Source: an uncultured Pelagibacteraceae bacterium (GTDB lineage: Bacteria > Pseudomonadota > Alphaproteobacteria > Pelagibacterales > Pelagibacteraceae). Taken from it: a stretch of DNA of 36,760 nt. The notes under the pieces are model-generated. The model was given only the letters and a program-made list of their open reading frames with translations. It did no database searches and was not told the DNA's origin. A program made the position numbers and the translations under genes. Where the stretch lies: contig CACFXK010000012.1 of assembly GCA_902570125.1 (NCBI GenBank), positions 1 to 36,760 on the forward strand, read 5' to 3'. Shown in pieces: positions 1 to 6,902 of this stretch. Position 1 is the first letter of the stretch. Each line of letters begins with the position of its first letter.

Positions 1-85
1 CTTCCTTAGAAACTATATCTTTGAAAGGTTCAATATTTGATTTAAAAAATTCTTTGGTTACTTCTTCAATTTTACTGTAACTCAT
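1..85 (-). CDS. Hypothetical protein, N-terminal fragment (cut by window edge)
   Basis: A reading frame opens at an ATG on the minus strand (positions 85-83) and runs off the left edge after 28 codons. The visible residues begin MSYSKIEEVTKEFFKSNIEP and look like the start of a soluble, charged protein with no signal peptide or membrane segment. It is divergent from the olsB-like gene and shares a 162-base AT-rich gap with it. I do not recognise the family from so few residues. That it is a gene rests on the open frame and its divergent position. Confidence 0.5.
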   Translation of the reverse strand, partial: MSYSKIEEVTKEFFKSNIEPFKDIVSKE

Positions 86-152
86 ACTTTTTACTAATTA
101 AATTAACCTTAAAATATTTATGTAAAACATTTGTTTAAAAATTATTAAGATA

Positions 153-179
153 TTGTTTAATTTTAATGTAAATTATAAT
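153..179 (+). promoter_or_regulatory. Possible sigma70-type promoter for olsB-olsA
   Basis: TTGTTT (153-158) and TATAAT (174-179) are separated by 15 bases, a little shorter than the preferred 17, and lie upstream of the GTG start at 248. The whole 86-247 gap is so AT-rich that such matches arise by chance. I found no convincing PHO box in it. Confidence 0.25.
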
Positions 180-247
180 TAAACTTTGTAATGAATTTGA
201 AATAATTATTTAACATTAAATACATGTGAATCTTTTACTAAGGATTC

Positions 248-1075
248 GTGCCAATAAATACTTTATTTAGAAAAGTTAACCAACATAAAAGGTTTAATAT
301 AAATACCTATGATTTTTTTAAGCCTTCGTTTAACGTCAAACTAGCTGAAAGCAGAGGAGAAATAAAACTCGCACAAAAGCTTAGGTATAAAGTCTTCTTC
401 TCCGAAAGAATTAAAAACCCTATATATAATATAGGAAATTTTAGAAGAGACTCTGATAAATTTGACAATTATGCAGATCATATAATTGTGACCCACAAAA
501 AATCAAAATTTTCCAAAACAAGAGTAGTAGGAACTTATCGTTTACTTAAGCAATCTGTTGCGGAAAAAAAATCAGGTTTTTATAGTTGTGATGAATTTAA
601 TTTAGATAATTTACTAAATTCTGGAGTTTACGACAATATGCTAGAATTAAGTCGATCATGTATATCTTATAAATTTAGAAATAAAAATGTTCTTAAATTA
701 ATGTGGAAAGAAATATATAATTATATTAACAGAAATAATATAGATGCTTTGTTTGGTACGGCCAGTTTCTTAAGTACTAATATTAACAAGATTGAAGATC
801 AATTGATATATCTTAACAATTATCATAAAATGTCAGGTAACATTACAGTCAGTGCTTTACCAAAATGTAGACTAAATATTGATTATCAAAAAAACATTAA
901 TGTGAATATTAAATTAATTTCAAAATTACCAACTTTAATTAAAGCTTATATAAAGTTTAACGCTTCTATTGGGAAAGGTGCAGTAATTGATAATAAATTT
1001 AAGACAACTGATGTTTTTGTTTTTTTACCAATTGAAAAAATAAATAAAGAATATGTTAATAAAATTTTAGACTAA
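248..1075 (+). CDS. olsB: OlsB-like L-ornithine N-acyltransferase (GNAT fold)
   Basis: Predicted to transfer a 3-hydroxyacyl chain from acyl carrier protein to the alpha-amino group of ornithine, the first step of the phosphorus-free ornithine lipids. The 275-residue protein shows the family pattern: LRYKVFF near residues 45-51, a DEFNL motif near 115-119, then LELSRSCIS and IDALFGTASF, matching the LEVGRSCV and D-x-x-FGCASF blocks of OlsB / hemolysin-type acyltransferases. The start is GTG at 248. There is no Met codon until mid-protein, and AAGGA at 240-244 is a short-spaced ribosome site. The TAA stop overlaps the next ATG by one base (TAATG), so it is translationally coupled to the olsA-like gene, which supports the lipid role. 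Substrate is inferred from family and pairing. Confidence 0.75.
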   Translation: MPINTLFRKVNQHKRFNINTYDFFKPSFNVKLAESRGEIKLAQKLRYKVFFSERIKNPIYNIGNFRRDSDKFDNYADHIIVTHKKSKFSKTRVVGTYRLLKQSVAEKKSGFYSCDEFNLDNLLNSGVYDNMLELSRSCISYKFRNKNVLKLMWKEIYNYINRNNIDALFGTASFLSTNINKIEDQLIYLNNYHKMSGNITVSALPKCRLNIDYQKNINVNIKLISKLPTLIKAYIKFNASIGKGAVIDNKFKTTDVFVFLPIEKINKEYVNKILD

Positions 1076-1812
1076 TGCAGCAAATTTTAGAGAAAATTTC
1101 AAAAATTGATGAAATCAAATCTATATATAAAGTTAATTATGAAGAGTTAAAACAGTCAAAGAATTTTTGGAAAAAAACTTTAGATATTTTTAACATTAAT
1201 TACATCGCAGAAAATGTTGCCAATATACCTGAAGAAGGATCAAGTATAATAGTTGCAAATCATCCATTTGGATTATTAGATGGACTTATAATTTGTTCAA
1301 TAATTTGTGATATCCGACAGGATTATAAAATTTTAATTAACGAAGAACTTTCACAAATTGATCAAATAAGAGAGTACTTATTGCCAATTAAATTTTCAAA
1401 ATTTACAGAGGATATAAAAAAAAATATCATTTCTAAAAAGAAGGCAATTGAACACTTAAATGCAAATGGAATTTTAATAACTTTTCCTTCAGGAGAAGTT
1501 GCTACATCCTCTTTTATTTTTAATGAGGCTAATGAAAGAAGATGGAAACCATTAATTGGATCTATAATTAATAAAACCAAGGCGGAAATTATTCCTGTAC
1601 GTTTTTTTGGTAAGAATAGCTTATTCTTTCAAACAGTAGGCTTTATAAATAATAATTTAAGAAGAATTTTATTTATAAGAGAATTAATAAATAAAAAAAA
1701 TCGAACATATAAGCTTAGTATTGGTGAAAAAATCTCCTCGCTACAAAAAGAAAAATTAAATAATAAACAAATTGTTGATAAACTTAGATCTATAGTTTTA
1801 AATATTAACTAG
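1075..1812 (+). CDS. olsA: OlsA-like lyso-ornithine lipid O-acyltransferase (PlsC family)
   Basis: A PlsC/LPLAT-family membrane-associated acyltransferase of 245 residues. It carries the catalytic His-Asp block as NHPFGLLDG near residues 62-70 and the acyl-acceptor block FPSGEVA near 137-143, in place of the FPEGTRS of phosphatidate-making PlsC. Those variants are typical of the acyltransferases that pair with OlsB-type enzymes. Predicted reaction: acylation of the 3-hydroxyl of lyso-ornithine lipid to give ornithine lipid. Coupled to olsB through a one-base stop/start overlap at 1075. Acylation of another lysolipid cannot be excluded from sequence alone. Confidence 0.72.
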   Translation: MQQILEKISKIDEIKSIYKVNYEELKQSKNFWKKTLDIFNINYIAENVANIPEEGSSIIVANHPFGLLDGLIICSIICDIRQDYKILINEELSQIDQIREYLLPIKFSKFTEDIKKNIISKKKAIEHLNANGILITFPSGEVATSSFIFNEANERRWKPLIGSIINKTKAEIIPVRFFGKNSLFFQTVGFINNNLRRILFIRELINKKNRTYKLSIGEKISSLQKEKLNNKQIVDKLRSIVLNIN

Positions 1813-1820
1813 TAGACATG

Positions 1821-1935
1821 AAACTTTTCGACATGTAAATGTTTTGTAGCGTCGGCATTGCTTTTCCCTTTCTTTTTTGTCTCGAAGTGTGTCGTGAGTG
1901 TGTCGAGATTTTATTAAAACTTTACATGAAAGTTT
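1821..1935. repeat. Long interrupted inverted repeat / candidate structured RNA
   Basis: Left arm AAACTTT (1821-1827), CATGTAAA (1832-1839) and GTTTT (1841-1845) pairs in order with AAAAC (1916-1920), TTTACATG (1921-1928) and AAAGTTT (1929-1935). That gives 20 base pairs broken only by a 4-base bulge (TCGA) and a 1-base bulge. Inside lie a second inverted repeat, TCTCGA (1880-1885) with TCGAGA (1903-1908), a 9-base direct repeat AGTGTGTCG at 1886-1894 and 1897-1905, and a pyrimidine-rich tract (about 1861-1879). It fills the gap between two convergent genes and does not code. It could be a bidirectional terminator region, a small RNA or a small inverted-repeat element. I do not recognise a known RNA family. 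Confidence 0.6.
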
Positions 1936-1940
1936 ATGGC

Positions 1941-1956
1941 GGGGGCTAACGCCCCC
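1941..1956 (-). terminator. GC-rich hairpin, probable terminator for the beta-propeller gene
   Basis: GGGGGC (1941-1946) and GCCCCC (1951-1956) form a perfect 6-bp GC stem with a TAAC loop, standing out in AT-rich DNA 19 bases past the stop of the minus-strand propeller gene. Neither strand has a clear U-tract after the stem, so it is not a classical intrinsic terminator. It could also stabilise the 3' end of the transcript, or serve both convergent genes. Confidence 0.45.
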
Positions 1957-1974
1957 ACAAGCTTAATTAAGTTG

Positions 1975-3225
1975 TTAATCTAAGCTATAAATTGTAACTG
2001 ATCTTTCTTTATCAACTTCGTTAGCACTTATAAACAAGTTCCGTTGTGGAATAGCAACCAAACCTTCTGGTCCAATACCCGTTGGTAAAATAGAAACTAA
2101 TTCTGGGTTTTTCAAATCGTTTGCTTTATAAACGCCGATAGCATTTGCTCTTTCAGCACCAACAAAGATATAACGTGTATCACCATATATTGCTACTTCA
2201 ACTGACTCTGGTTCTACACCTTTTTTCTCTGCACGTTTTTCTGGCCAGTAACCTGCTGAAGCGAGTGCTCTTTCATATGACGAACCTGACTCGTATACCA
2301 CTGCACCATTTTTATTGAAGATTGTCCATCCACGACTACCACCACGTTTTGCTTGACCTGGTGCTTCATGTTTATAGTCACCTTCATTTGCAGTTGCAAA
2401 ATGATCATCGTCAATCCACTTAACTGCGTCTGGTTCTCTACGAACATTCTCAATGGTATCAACCATCTTTAGTTCACCATCTTTTTTGTTATCAATACCT
2501 ACTAATGTTACTAGTCCTGCATCAAACTCTGAAATTACTTTTCCACTTCGATCAATAACCGCCATCCAGTTATTCTCTTGCATAGTAACAACTATTTCAC
2601 CTAAATTGTTGATATCAACAAACTCAGGCTCTGGATCGTTAGGAGCAATAGTTGAAAAACCAACTAGGTCCGCTTTAGTAACACTGTTATCAGCTAAATT
2701 AACAATTGCCACAAAACCCCCTGGAAGTTGTGGAATTTTTTCATCATTGATATCTTCGTTACGCTCATTTTCAATAGCGACTGCCACAAAAGTTCCATCT
2801 GGACTAACTGCAACCGAGTCTGGTTGTCCGCCTAATTCAACTTTTGTAACTTCTTTTCCTGAGGCAAGATCAACAACTAATAAGTGACCACTTGGTTCTA
2901 CATAGTTTGGAGAAGTATTAATACCTACAAATGCTTGTCCATTTTTGATTGCAACACTAGTTGGTTCACCACCCAAATCCATTGAGCCTAATGGTTTCGG
3001 ATTTGCTGGATCAGTAATATCAATCATGCCTAATGCGTTTGCAGGGCTATCGCTATATACCAGTTTCATGCCATCTGCTGTTGCCGCAATTATTTCTGCT
3101 GATGTTTCTTCTGCACTAGGGTTATTTGCTGGTGTTCCAAATTTCCCAATTTCTTTAAAATCTGCATTTACTGTGCTAACAAATGCGGTCGAAGCCAGAA
3201 GGCCTGCTAAGATAAATTTTATCAT
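1975..3225 (-). CDS. Secreted beta-propeller protein (choice-of-anchor I-like)
   Basis: A 416-residue protein with a cleavable Sec signal peptide (about residues 1-21, cut after VNA). Repeated blades follow with motifs such as PDSVAVSPDG, GGEPTSVAI and a C-terminal IGPEGL...LFISANEVD stretch. These match the choice-of-anchor I / YVTN-type beta-propeller group that often accompanies phosphatase-like or surface proteins. Expected in the periplasm or on the surface; no catalytic residues can be assigned. A good ribosome site (AAAGGAA, 3232-3238) precedes the ATG at 3225. The codon choice and GC content are visibly richer than in neighbours, consistent with high expression or transfer. It is last in a same-strand run after DUF1501, with an 82-base gap that could hold its own promoter. 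Confidence 0.7.
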   Translation of the reverse strand: MIKFILAGLLASTAFVSTVNADFKEIGKFGTPANNPSAEETSAEIIAATADGMKLVYSDSPANALGMIDITDPANPKPLGSMDLGGEPTSVAIKNGQAFVGINTSPNYVEPSGHLLVVDLASGKEVTKVELGGQPDSVAVSPDGTFVAVAIENERNEDINDEKIPQLPGGFVAIVNLADNSVTKADLVGFSTIAPNDPEPEFVDINNLGEIVVTMQENNWMAVIDRSGKVISEFDAGLVTLVGIDNKKDGELKMVDTIENVRREPDAVKWIDDDHFATANEGDYKHEAPGQAKRGGSRGWTIFNKNGAVVYESGSSYERALASAGYWPEKRAEKKGVEPESVEVAIYGDTRYIFVGAERANAIGVYKANDLKNPELVSILPTGIGPEGLVAIPQRNLFISANEVDKERSVTIYSLD

Positions 3226-3231
3226 TATATA

Positions 3232-3238
3232 TTCCTTT
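3232..3238 (-). promoter_or_regulatory. Strong ribosome binding site of the propeller gene
   Basis: AAAGGAA on the minus strand lies a few bases before the ATG at 3225. Clear Shine-Dalgarno sites are scarce in this window, so this one fits a highly translated gene. Confidence 0.6.
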
Positions 3239-3307
3239 TTTGATTTTCTGTAAAGTTATCTAAATAATATGAAAAATTTGTAACAGTTTAATTAAAATTA
3301 TATTTTA

Positions 3308-4465
3308 TTAAGTTCTAAATAATTTGTCAGATAAATTTTGTAGTTTATCTCCCCAGAAAACTTCTTTTTGAATTCTTTTAAAGTCTATATCAAAAACTGT
3401 AGACATAGCTGAAGCGTATACAGATCTAGCATCAATTGTTGAATTTAAATCCCTTCCTTCAAATAATTCTTTTTTCTTTAATCCAGGCCAATCAGAATAA
3501 ACTTGAGATTGTTTTAGTAGACCACCTGCCATAAATATTGCTGAACCATAACCATGTTCTGTTCCACGCCCACCATTTTGCTCAATAGTTCTTCCAAATT
3601 CAGTTAAAGTTAAGACTAAAGTATTTTCTATTTCTAAACCTAGACCTTTTTCTAAACTTTTAAAAATTGAGTCCATTTCAATTAAGCTATCTGAGTGAGA
3701 ACCATTGACTCCTCCTTGTGCAGCATGTGTATCGAAACCATCAACTTCAAAAACAGCAACCCTAGGACCATTTATTTTTTTAAGTTCTAGACCTGCTTTC
3801 AATGCTAAAGATGAATTCTTTCTAGACATAGAGGTACCTCCATTATTCATCATAGATCTGTTAGCAATTATTTCCATCATGTTAGCTAAATCATGTTCAG
3901 ATTTATCTGCATAAATTGATTTTAGAAGTTGCAAAAGTTCTGTTCTTGGAAGTCTTTTTTTTGAAGGATAAAAATTATCATTACTAGGAATTCCTCTAAG
4001 AAGTAAAGGCATTGGTAATGCCAATGCAAGACCATCCCCTTTTAGTTCAGCTAATTTCATTCCTCTTCCTAGCCAACCAGTTTTAATTGCATAAGGAATA
4101 TGACCACCTGTTTCCATAAGATTTTGACCATCAAAATGAGATCTTTTTGTATACGGGATATTCGTTGCATGCACGATCGCTCCTAGATTATTTTGCCATA
4201 AATTATGAAAATTTTTTAGTTTGGGATGAAGTGCAAAGTCAGAATTTAATTTAATTGTTTTATCTAAAATTAAATCTTTTCTTCTTTTTTCAAAATTCTT
4301 ATCACCTATTATTGGAACGGCACATAAACCATCCATTCCACCTCTTAACATTATAATAACAAGATTTTTTTTCTTATCAGTGCTTGCTAAAACAGGAAAA
4401 TTAAAACCAGCTAAAAATAATGTAGTTGCTGAACCTTTTAAAAAATTTCTTCTTGATATTTTCAT
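3308..4465 (-). CDS. DUF1501 family protein, Tat-exported, alkaline phosphatase/sulfatase-like fold
   Basis: The 385-residue protein opens with a twin-arginine signal: SRRNFLKG at residues 4-11, then a hydrophobic stretch ending in VLAS. LVIIMLRGGMDGL follows, then HFDGQNLMETG near residue 110, VDGFDTHAAQGG in the middle and LTEFGRTIEQNGGRGTEHG near 290-308. This is the DUF1501 pattern; the family is related to sulfatases and alkaline phosphatases, with conserved Asp/His residues likely binding metal. Substrate unknown. Its ATG overlaps the TGA of the DUF1800 gene by four bases (ATGA), the usual pairing of these two families, so they probably act together in the periplasm. Confidence 0.85.
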   Translation of the reverse strand: MKISRRNFLKGSATTLFLAGFNFPVLASTDKKKNLVIIMLRGGMDGLCAVPIIGDKNFEKRRKDLILDKTIKLNSDFALHPKLKNFHNLWQNNLGAIVHATNIPYTKRSHFDGQNLMETGGHIPYAIKTGWLGRGMKLAELKGDGLALALPMPLLLRGIPSNDNFYPSKKRLPRTELLQLLKSIYADKSEHDLANMMEIIANRSMMNNGGTSMSRKNSSLALKAGLELKKINGPRVAVFEVDGFDTHAAQGGVNGSHSDSLIEMDSIFKSLEKGLGLEIENTLVLTLTEFGRTIEQNGGRGTEHGYGSAIFMAGGLLKQSQVYSDWPGLKKKELFEGRDLNSTIDARSVYASAMSTVFDIDFKRIQKEVFWGDKLQNLSDKLFRT

Positions 4466-5889
4466 GATTTAAGTGTCTCCGGTAAATTAAATAATATTAC
4501 ATGTTTATGAACAAGTTCTTTGTGCTGATTTAATATCTGAAGAATTTCATTTGGATTATCATAATTTTTTTGAATCATTTCTTCATAAAATTCAGGTGTC
4601 TGCGACTTACTTGATTTTCTATAGTAAGCTTCTTTTGCGTAAACTAGCCTTCTAATTAACAATTCAGGGGACATCCAATCGTCAGATATATCTGACCATC
4701 CATTAGGTTGTTTTGCTAAATACGGATGATGACCTAATTCTCTTAGCAAACGTTCTGATGATCTTTGACCATTTGTTGGTTTTTGGCCTAAAGAGTATAA
4801 ATCCATCAACGTAGGTGTTGGGATTAAATCTACATCAGACATTTTACTCATTTGTAGAAGCCAATTCTCTGGATTTTGAAATTTGTTATGTTTATCAGAA
4901 TAATTGAAAGCAACTTCAATTGCTGCCTTATGAACCTCTGGTAAAAAACCATCTGATTTTTCCCAAGCTTTTATAATTGGTTCCATCATTTCTTTCGTAG
5001 GATTATCAGTAATTAAATATCTACAAAGTTTCATGGCTATAAATTCTCTACACGATGAATGATTAACTAAATCTGTAATTGCATTTGATAAACCTTTTCT
5101 TCCACTTTTATATTTTTTACCTAAAACTATTTTTGAACCAGGTTGATGGGCCTTCGGATCAAAATGGACATCTCCAGTTTCTAATCTTTTTTTTCCCCAT
5201 TCGGGTCTCCAACCTGACATAATATATGCCATTTGAATTACATCTTCTTGAGAGTAACCACAATTTGGTGAAACAGTGTGCAGTTCTAAAAGTTCTCTTG
5301 CATGATTTTCATTTACACCTCTTTTTTTTCCTTCCTTTTTAGCCCAAATTGCATTTTGACTTTTTGGACCAATATTTTGTTCGTTATCCAGATGATGTAT
5401 CATAGACCAACCTTTAGTTGCCTCTTGAGCCATTTTTTCAAAATTTTGATTCATATTAGCTCTAATAATTTCTCGCTGATATGCTCCAGTTGTATATTGT
5501 GCTAAAAAATCTTTTTCACTAATTGCGAAATGATTTCCCCAAAAGTACCAAAGTTTTGCTAAAACTGGTGTTTCACTTTTTATAGCCTCTGAATGTCTAA
5601 TACAAAGTTCAAGGTTCCACCAAAATTTTTGTCCAGTTGCATGCCTTAACTTATTTTTTTCTCTTTTGTAGCCATCTTTATCATTTTTAAATTTTTTTCT
5701 TAAAACTTTTCTATCTCCATAAACCCATTCTCTGTAATAACCTCTAAGCTCTTTCTCTGGTAAGATTTTTCCTTTCCAGGAATACTCAGGAATTTCATTT
5801 AATTGATTTGTAGCCCATTGTAATGGGTCAGAAGGTGCCTTATCGTCTGGTCCAAGGCCAAATGCCACTTTACGATAAAAATTTTTCAT
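4462..5889 (-). CDS. DUF1800 family protein
   Basis: A 475-residue protein with the DUF1800 signature: KVAFGLGP near the N-terminus, LAKLWYFWGNHFAIS near residues 108-122, NENHARELLELHTV near 193-206, then CRYLITDNP and ELLIRRLVYAKE blocks towards the C-terminus. Function unknown. The family almost always sits beside DUF1501, as here (4-base overlap). No Sec or Tat signal is visible, although the partner carries a Tat signal, so it may stay in the cytoplasm or be carried out with its partner. It begins 18 bases after the GT2 gene, which suggests one transcript. Confidence 0.85.
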   Translation of the reverse strand: MKNFYRKVAFGLGPDDKAPSDPLQWATNQLNEIPEYSWKGKILPEKELRGYYREWVYGDRKVLRKKFKNDKDGYKREKNKLRHATGQKFWWNLELCIRHSEAIKSETPVLAKLWYFWGNHFAISEKDFLAQYTTGAYQREIIRANMNQNFEKMAQEATKGWSMIHHLDNEQNIGPKSQNAIWAKKEGKKRGVNENHARELLELHTVSPNCGYSQEDVIQMAYIMSGWRPEWGKKRLETGDVHFDPKAHQPGSKIVLGKKYKSGRKGLSNAITDLVNHSSCREFIAMKLCRYLITDNPTKEMMEPIIKAWEKSDGFLPEVHKAAIEVAFNYSDKHNKFQNPENWLLQMSKMSDVDLIPTPTLMDLYSLGQKPTNGQRSSERLLRELGHHPYLAKQPNGWSDISDDWMSPELLIRRLVYAKEAYYRKSSKSQTPEFYEEMIQKNYDNPNEILQILNQHKELVHKHVILFNLPETLKS

Positions 5890-5907
5890 AAATTATTTTA
5901 AAATATA

Positions 5908-6777
5908 TTATTTCAAAATGTCAATGTCTGAAATGTTTGTTAAAGAATTATTAAACTCATTCAAATTTTCTCTCCCTGAAATTTTTAAAATAACTAGACC
6001 AAAAATAATGATTAAAGCTAAAGGGATTGCTGTAATTACGCTTATATACTCTGCCATTATTATTAAATATATTGCATAAAATGCTATCGATCTAAAGATT
6101 ACCCCAGTTTTAAATACAGCAATAATTGCTAAAGAATGCTTTATCAAATTTAAAAAGCTCATCTTTGAAGGGCCAAAGTATCTTGAGCCTCTTATTGATG
6201 GAGATTTAATTAAATTATTTTCAGTTTTTGCCAAAGAACCAGAAAAACTACTCCAAGTTGCTTTCTCTTCCATTAATTTTTTAACAGTTTGTTTTGTAAG
6301 GCAAGTGAAATTTCCAAATTTTATAAATTTTCCTGTAAATGTATAAGTAATTATTTTGTGAAAAAAATAACAGATTTTAAAAATAAAACCTTCTGATCTT
6401 TTTACTCTCTCTCCAACAATGGTATTATTAGGATTATCTTTAATCTTTTGTACAAAGTTTCTAATCTCTTCTGGTCTGTCTTCTCCATCACCATCCATTG
6501 GAATTACATAATCAAAATCTTCATTTTCTGAAATATGTTTGAGCCCTGCTGCAATACAACGTGTATGTCCTTTATTATTTCTCATATTTATTAATTTTAG
6601 TGATTTAATATTATTTAAATTTTTAGTTTCTAAAATTTTTTCCTCAGTAGAAGCATCGTTTACTACTATTACTGAAAATGCTGCTTTCAGCTCAGAAATA
6701 TTAATATCAATTTCTTCAATTAATTTTGATGCAGATTTAAAGTCATTAAAGACTGGAATTAAAATTACTATTTTCAT
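5908..6777 (-). CDS. GT2 glycosyltransferase, polyprenol-phosphate sugar synthase-like
   Basis: A 289-residue GT-A fold enzyme of the dolichol/undecaprenol-phosphate mannosyltransferase type. IPVFND (residues 7-12) and VVNDAST (38-44) bind the nucleotide sugar, and MDGDGEDRPEEI (94-105) provides the Asp residues for metal and catalysis. Two hydrophobic segments near residues 225-265 would anchor it in the inner membrane. Such enzymes load a sugar onto a polyprenol phosphate, which a GT-C enzyme then uses on the periplasmic side. The GT39-type gene two places upstream fits that partner role. The ATG overlaps the stop of the 41-codon mini-gene by one base. The sugar is unknown. Confidence 0.8.
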   Translation of the reverse strand: MKIVILIPVFNDFKSASKLIEEIDINISELKAAFSVIVVNDASTEEKILETKNLNNIKSLKLINMRNNKGHTRCIAAGLKHISENEDFDYVIPMDGDGEDRPEEIRNFVQKIKDNPNNTIVGERVKRSEGFIFKICYFFHKIITYTFTGKFIKFGNFTCLTKQTVKKLMEEKATWSSFSGSLAKTENNLIKSPSIRGSRYFGPSKMSFLNLIKHSLAIIAVFKTGVIFRSIAFYAIYLIIMAEYISVITAIPLALIIIFGLVILKISGRENLNEFNNSLTNISDIDILK

Positions 6778-6902
6778 TAACTTACTGAGCCTATAAGTCT
6801 AAATAGAGAAGCAAAGAAACCATATCCTGAGAGTTCAATTAAAATAACAATTCCAATAATGAATAAAAGTCTCTTGTTTTTTTGGTTTAATTGAAATTTC
6901 AT
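6777..6902 (-). CDS. 41-residue single-pass membrane mini-protein
   Basis: A short minus-strand frame from the ATG at 6902-6900 to the TAA at 6779-6777. Its start overlaps the TGA of the GT39-type gene by four bases (ATGA) and its stop overlaps the GT2 start by one base (TAATG), so it is knitted into the operon on both sides. The protein is basic at the N-terminus (Gln/Asn/Lys/Arg, residues 4-11), then has a hydrophobic helix rich in Leu, Phe and Ile (about 12-22), Glu23, and a second apolar part with aromatic residues (27-37). I know no family for it. A role in linking or stabilising the two glycosyltransferases is an inference from position only. Confidence 0.65.
   Translation of the reverse strand: MKFQLNQKNKRLLFIIGIVILIELSGYGFFASLFRLIGSVS

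Noticed and set aside
86..247. A short coding gene or PHO box upstream of olsB
   Set aside because: Both strands are full of stops and no CTGTCAT-like repeats are present; only weak promoter-like boxes are seen.
1813..1974. tRNA, tmRNA or 6S RNA in the structured intergenic stretch
   Set aside because: No cloverleaf, no TTCGA-type T-arm in the right place, no tmRNA acceptor end, and the element is too short for 6S RNA.
2453..3253. Long plus-strand open frames opposite the beta-propeller gene (2453-2887 and 2945-3253)
   Set aside because: They lie antisense to a protein with a clear signal peptide and blade motifs; their products are low-complexity Ser/Thr/Ile mirror translations with no family pattern.
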